A DNA stretch of 64,000 nucleotides from Dicyema japonicum (taxonomy: Eukaryota > Dicyemida > Rhombozoa > Dicyemidae): NCBI GenBank assembly GCA_011109175.1, contig RDEW01000024.1, positions 640-64,639 of the forward strand, given 5' to 3'. This document shows positions 31,481-42,299 of this stretch, piece by piece. The notes under the pieces were generated by a model. That model had not been told where the DNA came from. It made no database searches and saw only the letters and a list, made by a program, of their open reading frames with translations. Each line of letters opens with the position of its first letter. The stretch's first letter is position 1. A program made the position numbers and the translations under genes.

Positions 31481-31599
31481 CATTGTTAGAAGACTACGAG
31501 TAAGCTAAAGTTGATGTCTTGAGTTGAGGGTGATTAATTTCTTTAATATAAAAAAGGGGTGAAGGGTGATATTTTGGTGTAGGATTATGAATATTATGT

Positions 31600-32420
31600 T
31601 CGCGGGGAATTATACGTTAGCTCAGAGTAGATCTTTCTAAAAGAATCCAAAATAAAGAGCATCTGGTAACCTTTTGAAGGTTTACCTACTCACTGCTAAC
31701 GGTATTAAAATCAAAGTCTTGGAGCGAAGGAATTTTTTGTCGAAACACTCAATCTATATTTGCTTATCCAGAAGTCGTAACTTTATACAGAGTGTTACCC
31801 CTGTTTTCCTGGATCGTCCTCAGAAAAGACAGACTAACGTGGCCGACTATCAAAACGGTTACCTAATCTGAGTAGATAACCTAATTTTAGATGACCACTT
31901 AACAAATCTCGATTGATAGTTTAGATCAACACTTTTTAATCAACTTATAAATTATCCCTAGGATCCTGTCCGAGAAACTATGACCCCAAACTGAATAAAC
32001 TCCAGAATTATGAAATATTTTAATACATGGAGATATCAATTCTGAACACAGCCAGTGGTTGACTACTCAATCGACCGACAAGAGGGGTAATCTATATCAC
32101 TCAAACGAGGACACAAGTCCAAAGAACTGATAGCACAACTTCACTCGAAAATCCATTTCTTCATCAAAGATGTCCTGAGAATCTCATAGAATGTCTTGTA
32201 AGACTTTAATAACAAAGTTAACAATAAATTTATTTCCCGTGGTTTAATCGCTAACCGAGGCCTTCAATTCTCTCCTGAAATTATTAATCTTCTAAGAACG
32301 CGAGAGGATCAAATCGATGAACTCTGGTGGATGAACATGGAATACCTTTCTGAAATCAATACACGTGTTGACGACCTAATCTAATTATAAAAGACCAATT
32401 AATATAATGACTATTTCTAC
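31600..32420 (+). pseudogene. LINE 1-related endonuclease region, heavily decayed
   Basis: LLTANGIKIKVLERRNFLSK matches the LINE 1 segment after the 2A (QLNANGIKTKILELRSLLTK). Further traces follow in changing frames: CLSRSRN, FLDRP, a DPVRET / PGSC-like piece, STDKRG and RISWNVL. Stops are frequent. Its 5' module and 2A are absent. No RT follows in recognisable form. Confidence 0.6.
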
Positions 32421-32429
32421 TCTAAATTC

Positions 32430-33160
32430 TTATACTGGATCCCATGTCTTTTGAAGAACCCTCAAGATGATAGGTTCCAGACAGACGCTCCCTCAACTGG
32501 TCTCTTATGTAAAAATTGTGCATTATATTTCCGTGACCCGGCAAACTTATTAATGGGTCATTATGCAAAGATAATTCATCTTCTTACCCCAAAAGAACTC
32601 CGCTGTAAGAGAGTATCTCTGAAGTCAAAGACCTTTTCATATTCCGCAATTTCTAATAATTCAACTTGTTAACCACTTCCTAAACTGGAATGCAAAAGGG
32701 CCTGAAGGTTTTGGCATACAAATTCTAAAAATCTAGAACCAAATTGGCTTTTGGCTTAACCGATTTAATCGAATACTTAATTACAGATCTTTACCTATGC
32801 TCAGAAAGAAATCCACAATCATTCTTATTTTGAATCCCTCGGCAACTGCATGTCAAATAAGGAAGGAGATAGAACGGACTTTGGGGTACTCCGTTTTGAA
32901 AGAATCGTGGTGAGATGAACAAGACAATTTCAGCTCGACCATGTCTACTAGAGAGGAAATTCGTTAGGGATTCGAGATGAAGAATTTTGCTACTTAGAAC
33001 CCGCTTTGATGTTCAATCAATATATTTTGGAAGACTTTAAATTTGTCAAAAAACTTTAATATAATTTTTACGATATTATTTATTTTTTAATAAAAATAAT
33101 GATTAATTTTTTAGCATCAATTAAATATATACAAATAGACCTTTAAGAATTAAATACGTG
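32430..33160. other. No recognised gene
   Basis: An open stretch at 32451-32672 (GLLCKNCALYFRDPANLLMG) may be a worn RT part but has no diagnostic motif. Nothing else is recognised. Confidence 0.3.
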
Positions 33161-33162
33161 TC

Positions 33163-33290
33163 GTCATGTGGTACACCAGACAGATAGCCATAGAGTCATG
33201 CCGCACTTCAGAAAACCATTTGCTTTTTTCAGCCGGAGAATAATGTCACCTCCTGTCGGCGAATTTCTGGATCGGTTTCAAATTTCAAAT
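33163..33290 (+). mobile_element. LINE 5'-end fragment
   Basis: GTCGTCATGTGGTACACC, then AAAACCATTTGCTTTTTTCA matches the first 100 bp of LINEs 1 and 2, including the start codon (MWYT). P2 is partly kept (TGGTAC with AAACCA, imperfect) and P4 is scrambled, so the fold is lost. The piece stops before any 2A. Confidence 0.55.
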
Positions 33291-33295
33291 TCACA

Positions 33296-33930
33296 AATGG
33301 ACCTATTGTAATTGTAAATTCTCAGCATGTTCAGATGGAGCTATCTGCCATGGAGGTTTTTTATGTATTAATGAATGGATGCTCTACCAACTCCCGTCAC
33401 TATTACACTAAAACTACTAAAATTACAACAACCATCTCAACTAATAGAATTACTGAAAAGTCAAGTGAATCGACTCTTAATAATCTGTCAACAACTACCA
33501 TGACTACTCAAAAGCCCACTGAAGCAATCCCTGATATTCCGGCAACAAATTTTAAAGATATTGAAGAATAGTCTGAATCGACACTTGAGTCATTTAATAC
33601 AATGCCTATTCTGAAGCTCAATCAAGCAATGTCTGTTGATCCAAAAAAAAATTCTGAAGATTTCAAAATAGATCTGAAGCGACTGAACCGAATCATAATA
33701 CTACAACTACTCAAACGCCCACAGACGCAATCCCTGAATTCTGGCAGCAAACTCTAATGATATTGAAGAACAGTCTAAATCGACCACTCCGACTCATAAT
33801 ACTATGACTACTCATAAGTTTACTGAAGCAGTGTCTGATGATCCGACAAGAAATTCTAAAGATATTCAAAATAGATCTGAAGCCACTTAACTGACTCATT
33901 ATACTACGACGACCTTAAAATCTTATATTA
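33296..33930 (+). pseudogene. Thr/Ser-rich repeat protein with EGF-like start, decayed
   Basis: The first part encodes CNCKFSACSDGAICHGGFLC, an EGF-like cysteine pattern. After a frame change, threonine-rich repeats follow (TTTMTTQKPTEAIPDIPATN, then FKDIEE). Units of about 110 bp recur, for example with TQTPTDAIP and THKFTEAVS. One unit has GAATAG where another has GAACAG. The pattern suggests a mucin-like stalk of a surface protein. Several stops and shifts make it a pseudogene. Confidence 0.5.
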
Positions 33931-34189
33931 TGGAAGTGTCGATAAATTCGACTTCAACAATAAGAAAATTTGTAAATATGAAAGATCCTGAGTTAGAATC
34001 AGAATGTCTAAGAGCTGTATCAAATTTTATTGGTTACTTCAAATTATTTAATTTTCAGGAATGATAACAGGATTTTTGTGGAGTTTTAGTTTGTCTCGCC
34101 ATCTCGATGTATTTTTATTTAACACAGTTTAGAAAATACAAATTATATTCGGAAAAATAATTATTCAAAATCTATAGTCGTATCAGTAA

Positions 34190-34340
34190 CCAGACAACTA
34201 AAGGACGGTGAAGACCTTAGTAGTCTACGGAACTTGGCATCGGACAGGAGGGGATGGGAAAGGCTAATTAAGAGGATTGTTCAGACGCGGCACGAATAGA
34301 ATTATAGTTTATATGATTCTATGTAGTTGCTTATAATAAT
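34190..34340 (+). mobile_element. RTE-like 3' fragment
   Basis: GEDLSSLRNLASDRRGWERL, then IKRIVQTRHE and a stop match the conserved C-terminus of the RTE-like family. TAATAATTATAATAG follows as a tail. The upstream part is absent. Confidence 0.6.
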
Positions 34341-34449
34341 TATAATAGTCGTATCTCAATAGAAAAAATTTAGTTTAAAAGTTTTAATAGCTAATTTTGG
34401 TTTTAAGGTTTGTTAATAGTTTCTAAATTTTAAGCGAAATATTGTTACT

Positions 34450-34690
34450 TTTTTTAAAGTCTTTAAAAAAAGTACTGAAAATTAAAACAGTAAAACTTTA
34501 TTTGAGTAGCATGTCTAGTTGTGATTCTAGTGGTCGATATACAACTGACTCACTGTTGAACAAAAAGTGCAAATATGAGTTGTAAGGAAGACAACAACTT
34601 ATTTCCATGCCAAAGAATTGCCGATAAAATCTTAGAGTCGTGAGTCAATTTTGGAAAAATTCAAAACTAAAACCAAATATCATCGACAAA
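34450..34690 (+). repeat. Dispersed repeat D, copy 2
   Basis: Inverse match of 1960-2250, including GTGATTCTAGTGGTC, AAGTGCAAATATGAG and GAGTCAATTTTGG. Further on, 34700-35600 contains no recognised gene. Confidence 0.55.
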
Positions 34691-35607
34691 ACAAAAGAGA
34701 GTGTGGCCCAACTTGTGGAACTGGCATGCCGTGAGGACAGCCCACTGGACTCTAACGAGATATTTGACTGAATCTGATTAGGAGATGCGGAGTAACAGGG
34801 AAGTTATGGCACACTCTTCTTCTAAGAGAAGAAGGATTAAAATACGATTAATTAGTTAATTTACTCGTTATTAATTTTAAAAGAATCTGGATTAAAATAC
34901 GATTAATTAGTTTAAGTTTACTCGTATTATTAATTTAAAAGTTATATTATTGCGGAATTAATTGCTTACTCCAAATGAAAGCCCATACATTTGGCGAAAA
35001 TTTGATCATTCGTGCTCCAAAATGATTGTGCGCACTTTATTTGGTGAAGTGTGCTAAGAATTTTTCGAGCTCTGATATATATTGTCACATACCATTCGTC
35101 ATTGTTACTTATCCTTGGAATAGATCCAACGGTTCCTGCCAGAAATGTAATTGAAAGCGTACTTCGAGTCTACCCGAAAATATAAAGACAACCGAGTACA
35201 CTCTTTTCGTTGAAATCCAAGAAGATTAATAAATTTAAAAGTAAAGCTAGAAGAATAAGATAATTTAGAACACTTTTCAAAAATTGGATCTCGAGGTGAG
35301 CGTGAAGCTTCTCATGAAAATATTGTCCGTTTTCCTGACAAGAGCAGATCATAATTTTTATGTTGCATTGTAAATAATAATAGCACTCGTCACATTCGTG
35401 CAAAATCAGAAATCAAATGGATAAATTTACGGATTTTCTTATTGATTTTGATCTATTTCAGAGTAAAAAATGAAGTGGGAGCAAAATCGACCGCACTACA
35501 AGTAACAAAAATTTTGTTGAAAGACAATAAAACACATTTCGTAAACGAGAGTTATGAATATCCATTTATTTAGAACTTCGGGTTCATTGAAAAATAATTA
35601 CCTCGCG

Positions 35608-35640
35608 GTTGTTGTTGTTGTTGTCGTTGTTGTCGTCGTT
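35608..35640 (+). repeat. GTT/GTC microsatellite
   Basis: Eleven or so trinucleotide units, mostly GTT with some GTC. The stretch 35640-36440 shows nothing else. Confidence 0.8.
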
Positions 35641-36449
35641 AATATATACAGTTCTCTCTCCTATTATCTATTCATGTCTGTTTTTTTATGGAATTCACTA
35701 AAATTGAACTTCGTGATCATTTTGTGTCATCATCATCTGTATTAGATCTTCTGGAAGCCATGTCTCGGAGGATTTTCTGGTTTTATTATCAAACACGCTA
35801 CAAAGGAAGATTATCTTTGTCAGGATCCCCAAGGCTTCCAGGATCTCAATTGATTCTGCCCTTTCTTCTTGCATTGAGAAAGCTGTGTCCAATGGCTCGA
35901 AAAAGGATTCATGAGAATCTTTGTTTTTTCACATGGTAATGGGTGTGTTTCCTCTTCAAAAGGTTTAACAAATAGGATGCTTCAATCTTATTGAGAGGAA
36001 TATTTGATTGACAAATGACTTCGTATCTTTCAGTAGCCAACTTAAACAATCACCGGAATCATCCGAGAAGAACATGTGTACACTTTTAATCGAGCCAATG
36101 TCATCTAAAAATAATAAAAATTGAAATACTTTTTCCTTTCTATAATTGACATCAGCTTTCCGGAAATCGTCCTCTGGATCAGTGTTCTAAAGTGAAGGTT
36201 GACTGGAATACGTCTGGATTAAGAAATTAGTTAGTTTGGTTTTATTTTTTATTTTTATTTTTTTATCACTGGTCTTTGGAATAATTTTATAATTTTCATT
36301 TATCACAGTTGATTACAATCGAACAATTTGTACAAAATGGTTCCCCATTTAAGTTGACTGTAAACTATAAATATTTCATGGCATAAAAATGTGCTTTATG
36401 TGTTCTTTACCCAACACCATCAACCAAAAAAGTTAATAAACACATGTCG

Positions 36450-36640
36450 AGTAAATTAATTTATTTACCTGGATACACGGAGAAAGAAGTCAAAGTAAAC
36501 AACTAATTGCAGTTGGGAAAACCTCTCCAGTGGAGTGGGGGAGAGCAAATAATCCTTTTTCGTGCCGGCCTGGCACTGGGCGGCACCTAGACAGGTGGAT
36601 CAAATGACACCACTCTAATAGGAAGAGAGAGGAGGATCAG
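36450..36640 (-). mobile_element. LINE-derived SINE copy, minus strand
   Basis: Carries the LINE-like 3' end (plus strand ACCTGGATACACGGAGAAAGAAG) and the 5' fold at 36550-36611. On the minus strand P1 is GGTGTC with GCCGCC, P2 TGATCC with GGATTA, P3 ACC with GGT, P4 GTGCC with GGCAC, then GAAAAA. P1 and P2 have single changes relative to the 49-kb copy. The middle section is shorter than at 46 kb. Confidence 0.65.
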
Positions 36641-36699
36641 AAAACCATACATAAAACTAATTTTTGGTTGAGTTAATTAAAACGAAAAACCACAACAGG

Positions 36700-37860
36700 C
36701 TGCTTTGTCAGCATACATGGAAGTAATATTGTTCATGACAGTTATAATGTCCGATTTCATTGCTACAATAACTGTTGACCCCACAGCGGTTACTTACCTC
36801 GCACTCATTTATATCTGTAAACAGAACAAAGATAAAATACCAATACACTCCCAGAAGGAGACATTCCAAATCCGCTATGACATATGTAGGCATCAGAGCC
36901 ATTTATTTTCGCGCACAAGTGATCGCATTAGAGATGGCCCTTGCACTCATTAGTGATTAAACTAAATATTTGAATATACCGAGACGTTAATGAAATGCAT
37001 CCCACCAATGTGATGATTTTAATTGCACGTGTTTAATGTATTATCAAGACATTCGTTGATCTTAAATCCCAACACAAATCATAACAATGATACCCGTTTC
37101 CGTAAAAGCCGGATTTACAGTACAACCGTACAAGAAATCATAGTTAACACAGAGTCCATTAACGAGATCACAAAGCTGAAACTTAAACGGAAGATTTTAT
37201 GCTTGATTTTCATGATTAACCGACCTGTACACAATGTTTTGTCACCAACAGTATATTCTTCATATCCGTCCCCACATTCGCAGTGTTACGAGCTACCAGT
37301 AATAACGCAGATCTAATTTACTCAACATTTCGCTACGTCGACTAGCATATGCTTTCTGTGATACATAATATCATGAAATTGGTAATTTATATGAGCACAG
37401 TAAAGTTACCTACACACATTATTTTTGTTACTGGCACTTAGCAACCCCATCAAGCATTCGTTTATATCTTGCAATCACATTCATTTCTACCAACATGCTG
37501 ATTACTTGTAAGGTCCTTAAAGAATCACACAAAACAATAGCAATTGTAGGACCCATCTGTAATTACACAATTCTGTTAGCATTGATTATTTTTGCACTCG
37601 TCGACATCTAAAATGCTCAAAAACAGGAACCGTTGACAAACTTTTGTGTTTTAGGCATACACCTTTGCAAATGCAAGAAAAGTCTCCATAATCGTTTCGA
37701 CAACGACCATTTGAAGAGCTTATTTTAGGATCCTCACATTCATTTATATCTCAAATTCATTAGAAACTTGTTTACCGACACATTTGCCATTAATATCGAC
37801 AGTACCCTTTGAGCACTCACAAGCATAAGATCTCTCCGTATTTTTGCAAGTTGATTTAAG
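36700..37860 (-). pseudogene. Gene with at least six EGF-like repeats, decayed
   Basis: Successive minus-strand segments show EGF modules: ERSYACECSKGT, INECEDPKISSSNGRCRNDY, VDECKNNQC-stop-QNCVITDGSYNC, HCECGDGYEEYTVGDKTLC, GCTVNPAF or CKSGFYGNGYHC after a one-base shift, NECKGHL-stop-CDHLCAKI, and INECEVSNRCGVNSYC. Several modules start directly after AG with AT, consistent with phase-1 introns between modules, and the last has a strong acceptor (TTTTATCTTTGTTCTGTTTA then CAG). The DxNEC starts fit calcium-binding EGF. Stops and shifts show decay. The intact protein would have been extracellular or a receptor ectodomain. Confidence 0.6.
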
Positions 37861-40192
37861 TCATTATATGATTTATTAGTTGTTCTGCATAAATCAGAAG
37901 AAAACCGTCCGTTCTTTAACACCTATCAAAGTCGATTTTTTCTGTAATCGTTTTTTAAGTGAAATTTTTTTTTAGAGACAAAGTATAGCTGTGTGATTCA
38001 GTTGTCCAACCAGGATAATAATTAAATCATAATAAATTTGAATTAATTAACACCAATTTTATATCCCAGAAAAATGAACCATTAAGTTAGTTAAATATTT
38101 AATTGAACTCCTCAATTTCCAAGTACATTATACTTGTTTTTAATGGAACTGCAGATTAATAGACTGAAATATTCACTTGTCGGCCTCCCGTATTTTCTAA
38201 ATATATTATTTTCTAACATATACAATTTATTATCTTTGATAGATAATGTCCATTAGTTATTCTTCATATCTATACTAAATATAATATCATACGCCTTTGG
38301 ATCATTGAATGAATTGATGCAAACGATAACACTATATTATTATTATTAAAAATACTCATTTAAAATAATAAAGTTGGAACTTTAAAATTTTGAATACACT
38401 TATATTCCTAGGAAAGGTCTACATTAATTACAAAAAATGTACATAATTCAAGTAATGATAAATTTTCCGCAAATTCGATCGATAAGAATTTGAGCGAATC
38501 ACAGTATCAAAAAATCTATAAAGTTAAAAAAATATGTAACATTCCTTAATGGTAGGTGGGAATGTTTTCTTGTCTACAGTTTTAAACTTTCATCAAATTC
38601 ACCACATTGACTATGAATAATAATAATTAATACAATCATCTAACTTCATTCCCAATAATGAAAGATTGACATCAGGTTCAAATTTAACATTTTGAACACT
38701 TAATGAAACTACATAAAATTCAGGTAGGCCAGTTATCGAAAATGTACAATTAATCCAATATCTTATTAATTTATATTTAATACAGAGTTCTACTTACTGT
38801 TAATTCGTTTGGGCAAATATTCTGTGATGTCAATATATCGAATGACAAGTTTAACACAAGAAAAGAAAACATCTATGAGATTAAATACTAAAATAATAAA
38901 TATACAATAACCACAAGAAATAAAAATTAATACATGAAATACAGTCGACATAATTAATAATAATTTTATTAAATAAAGTGTTGGATTAATAAAATAAAAT
39001 TAAAAAATAATTTAATTAAATTTACACAATTAACATGGTTTTCCAATTTGTTTAATAACTTTACCATAAAATTTAATAAATTTGTCTAAAATGTCTAATA
39101 ACTTTCCATAATGTTTAATAACTTTATCAAAATGTTTAAAAATTGTGTCAAAAAGTTTAATACCTTTTGAATAATATTTAATTATAGGTCAATTTGCGCA
39201 AAAATAAAATTTTAAGTGAATATGAAGAGAGGCTACGCACATTGACACTTCAGAAGTTGACTCACAATAACCAATCCTTTTGTTGTCTATCTGGAAGCTG
39301 CTCTTCGTAATCTGAGAGCTAAAAATTGTCCTACTTTTATCTAGGAACTAAGATATGCGTATGACCTGGATTTTGTTTTAGAAGAATGATGAGAGCTAAT
39401 TCTTTTTTAGACAAGAGTACTGCAGGGTAAATGAAATTATTTTTTTCAGACAAGAGTACTGCAAGTAATTTAATTGGTCTAATTTTGGAGGATAAGACGT
39501 GAAGTTAACACAAAGCTGTATGAAGTAGTTAGCCTGAGTATGATAAGAGAATCTTTTGCCTTCTTTAGAATCAAATAAATGATATTGTTCCAAGTAACGA
39601 ATGACCAACATTCGCTCTCTCGAATTGACTTTATGTGAAATATTAAAAAATCGAATAAGGTAATCAATTAATGACAAAATATTTTTTTGTGCGATTTTGG
39701 CTACATATCGATCTATCTGGACTAAAAGATTTTCAACCTCGGATGATCTTTTTACTTGAATGTAAAACTAGGTCATATTTCTCCTTGACCGTAAAATTAG
39801 GTCAACCTTTAAAGTAATTTTAAATATACATTTGATGACTATAGATGCTATTAGTATCCTTAATATTATTCACAACCATTAGTTTATTCTGACTTAACCA
39901 CTTTTCTTTTTTCAGGATCTGTAAACGTTTAAGAGGACATTTCCATAATGATTCTAATGACCGAATTAATTCTAAATCACATTAAGATATGTTTTTGAAA
40001 AAGAAAAAGTTTCTTGAGATCAATATGATACTGGAGGTCTGCTTCAAGACGACTAGAATTTAATCAACAAATGCTTGGTTGAATGTTTATCAATGTGGTA
40101 AAATTGGCAACGTTCTGACGACGAGGCAGTGAGAAAAGCTGCTTCGCTCCGTTTTCACCTTAATTTTGTGTTAATGAAAATGCAGTTTTTTC
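37855..40192 (+). repeat. 2.3-kb dispersed repeat, copy 1
   Basis: Aligns along its whole length with 60908-63244, with frequent small differences. Both begin near TTTAAGTC and end near AAAATGCA. Neither clear terminal repeats nor target-site duplications are visible. Most is non-coding, but the last 100 bp look coding in copy 2 (SDDEAMRIAVSLRLDLNFVL). It contains a minisatellite. It may be the worn 5' part of an LTR element. Confidence 0.8.
39045..39190 (+). repeat. Minisatellite of about 21-bp units in the 2.3-kb repeat
   Basis: Six or seven units of the type TTTAATAACTTTATCAAAATG in a row, each with changes. The same array is present at 62100-62250 in the second copy, so it predates their separation. 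Confidence 0.7.
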
Positions 40193-40199
40193 CACAAAG

Positions 40200-42110
40200 A
40201 ATTTCATCCCAGTCCGTAGGGACATAAAGTTATTCGTAACATCATGCCCGTATGTTATCCATTGCCACACAACTGTGTTAAGCTTAGGGGTCAGAATCAA
40301 TTTGGTGCAAGAACATGTGATTGACTCTGCCAAGGAGGGAAACTTACATGGGTCGACAGATATCAGAGAATCGTCAAATCGACAGAAGACCTCAAACCTA
40401 TTCCCTCAAACCTGATGGGAATCTTTCTAGATACTAGCCAATGCTATCAAATTAGATTTTGAAACTTTCTTCAGTTGTTCTAGTAAGTTTTACCAGAGAT
40501 TTGTGGAAACAACTGGAACTTGATAGTGAGAAAATTATCTAGGAAACAAAAATGTTATTATTCATTAAAAAAACTATATGCACTACATGAAAATTAAGTT
40601 TTCTTTTCTCTAACAAATTAGTTCTGTCTTCTACAGGACAATGTCTGACACAAGGGAATAGCGATTTCTAGAGGGTAGATAATCGTGCATTTTACCCAAT
40701 CGTTACATTGTCTAAGAACCATATATTTAGCGGTCAATGTTAAGGGAAAGAGGTCCAAGGGAGTCACCTTGCTGCACACCAGTGAAGAGTCAACAATGTG
40801 GTCTCCTTGATAAGCGAACTCTTCATTCTTATTTTAGTAATTTCAGGAGCTAGTTTGCGCTCTCTAAAAAAATATCTGGAGGTAGTAAATAAGCACGCTG
40901 AATTTATGTGGGCCTTACTGCCGTGAAGGACACCAACGCCTAGCAGGATTGGAGACATATATATTACTTGATAGATATTGTAATCGACTCACTAAATATT
41001 CAATTCTTTTCCTTAAAAGTTGGAGAGCATGTTGTTTGAAATAGATACAAAGTATGCACTAGGAGTTGGTTGGTTACAAGACCAATCACCTGGTAGAATT
41101 ACCAACTCAGTTCGATAACGTGTCATGCGATCTTATTGATGAGAAAACAAAAGGGTTTCAGGTCAACGACTTCTCTTCTAAAGAAGCGAGGTCTCTAAGT
41201 GAGCAGTAATATTCGCTTAATTTGATTTTCCCTAAAAAATAAAAGTCTAGTCGTTGCTGAAATATCAAGGTCTTTTACATACTTTTTGGAAATGTTAATA
41301 TTGATAAACGGTATTTTTATGGCTTAAATTTATGTTTTCCGCATGAGAGTAGTTCTTGTTAAAAGAAGAGAACGGGGTTCCAGAAAAGTAGACAAAGAAG
41401 ACATGTCATTAAATCGATTTATTATGCATAATTTTAAGTAAAGTTGTCCATGCATTGAGCAAGCAATGGGAGTTACCTCTCATAATCGCGATCCCATTGT
41501 GTTGGAAAAGCTGAAGCGTCATTCACTACATCGCATGCTGTCTGATTAAACTAATAATCTCAGACGCGCTCTGGCCAATAATGCCAGAAGTCTCAACCAA
41601 GATCGGCTGGAAAACGAACCGGCCCACGATGAAATGTTGCTTCTTCCAAATCAATTTTGCTGCGGAACCCACGCTCACCGGTGACTTGAACAATTTCCTA
41701 TTAGAGAAAGTGTCCGTGTATGTTGAATCCCAAGCAAGACATTAAATAGGGATATGAAAAGGAAAGTCCATTACATTAAATAGGGATATGGACATTAAAT
41801 TTATTAAATCAGAAAAGACCGTCATTACCAGAATGAAAAAATTCAGGTGATTTCACCCTCCCTCAGTGGTTTTTGCATGCTCGGACTTGAAGGAAGTGCC
41901 GTCCAGGGGGAACTCCCATGGATGGTTGTTGACTTATGGTCTTTTTCGAATATAATTTATGATTATATCTGGAGCCACCAGAGATGATGAACCACATTAC
42001 GCACAATAACAATTCAAGCTTTTGGTACCGAAGAGAAAGAAAGAAAGAAAAAGCAAACAGAAAATCTTCATATTATCACGTTTACAATTACTTTCTCCGA
42101 TATAGGTTTT
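40200..42110. other. No recognised gene
   Basis: AT-rich. A stretch around 41520-41640 reads TNNLRRALANNARSLNQDRL, which looks coding, but I cannot assign a family and the frame breaks on both sides. Confidence 0.3.
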
Positions 42111-42114
42111 TTCA

Positions 42115-42290
42115 ACAACTGTGTCGAGCCAAAAAAACTCATCGCGTCACTGGTGAGATCTTCTTGACGAGAATTGGCCTTCACTTAAAAGTCCATCTAT
42201 CTGATTCGAACCCACGATTTTCAGATCAATTACGGTATATAATTCCTACCTCGTTCAATAATTTTATTTGTTAATTTAATAAATTTTTAA
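42115..42290 (-). repeat. tRNA-derived SINE, minus strand, worn
   Basis: The minus strand has GTGGGTTCGAATCAG (B-box match), then TTCTCGTCAAGAAGATC and CCAGTGACGCGATGAG, similar in order to the SINE at 4305. A related worn piece lies at 49030-49125, and a B-box-like TGGGTTTGAATCTG lies on the minus strand near 45090. Confidence 0.4.
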
Positions 42291-42299
42291 TTAATAAAA

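Noticed and set aside
36776-36801. 26-nt intron inside the EGF module (GTAAGT to ACAG)
   Set aside because: It has ideal splice ends, but removing it destroys a well-formed EGF cysteine pattern and shifts the frame.
36700-37860. Reassigned genetic code with TAA/TAG read as glutamine
   Set aside because: Several stops fit Q, but TGA stops also occur, frameshifts are present in the same genes, and RRP36 and the LINE polyproteins end normally at TAA or TGA. Decay by C-to-T changes explains all of it more simply.
39045-39190. CRISPR array
   Set aside because: Units of about 21 bp follow each other without spacers and differ from one another; a minisatellite in eukaryotic DNA.
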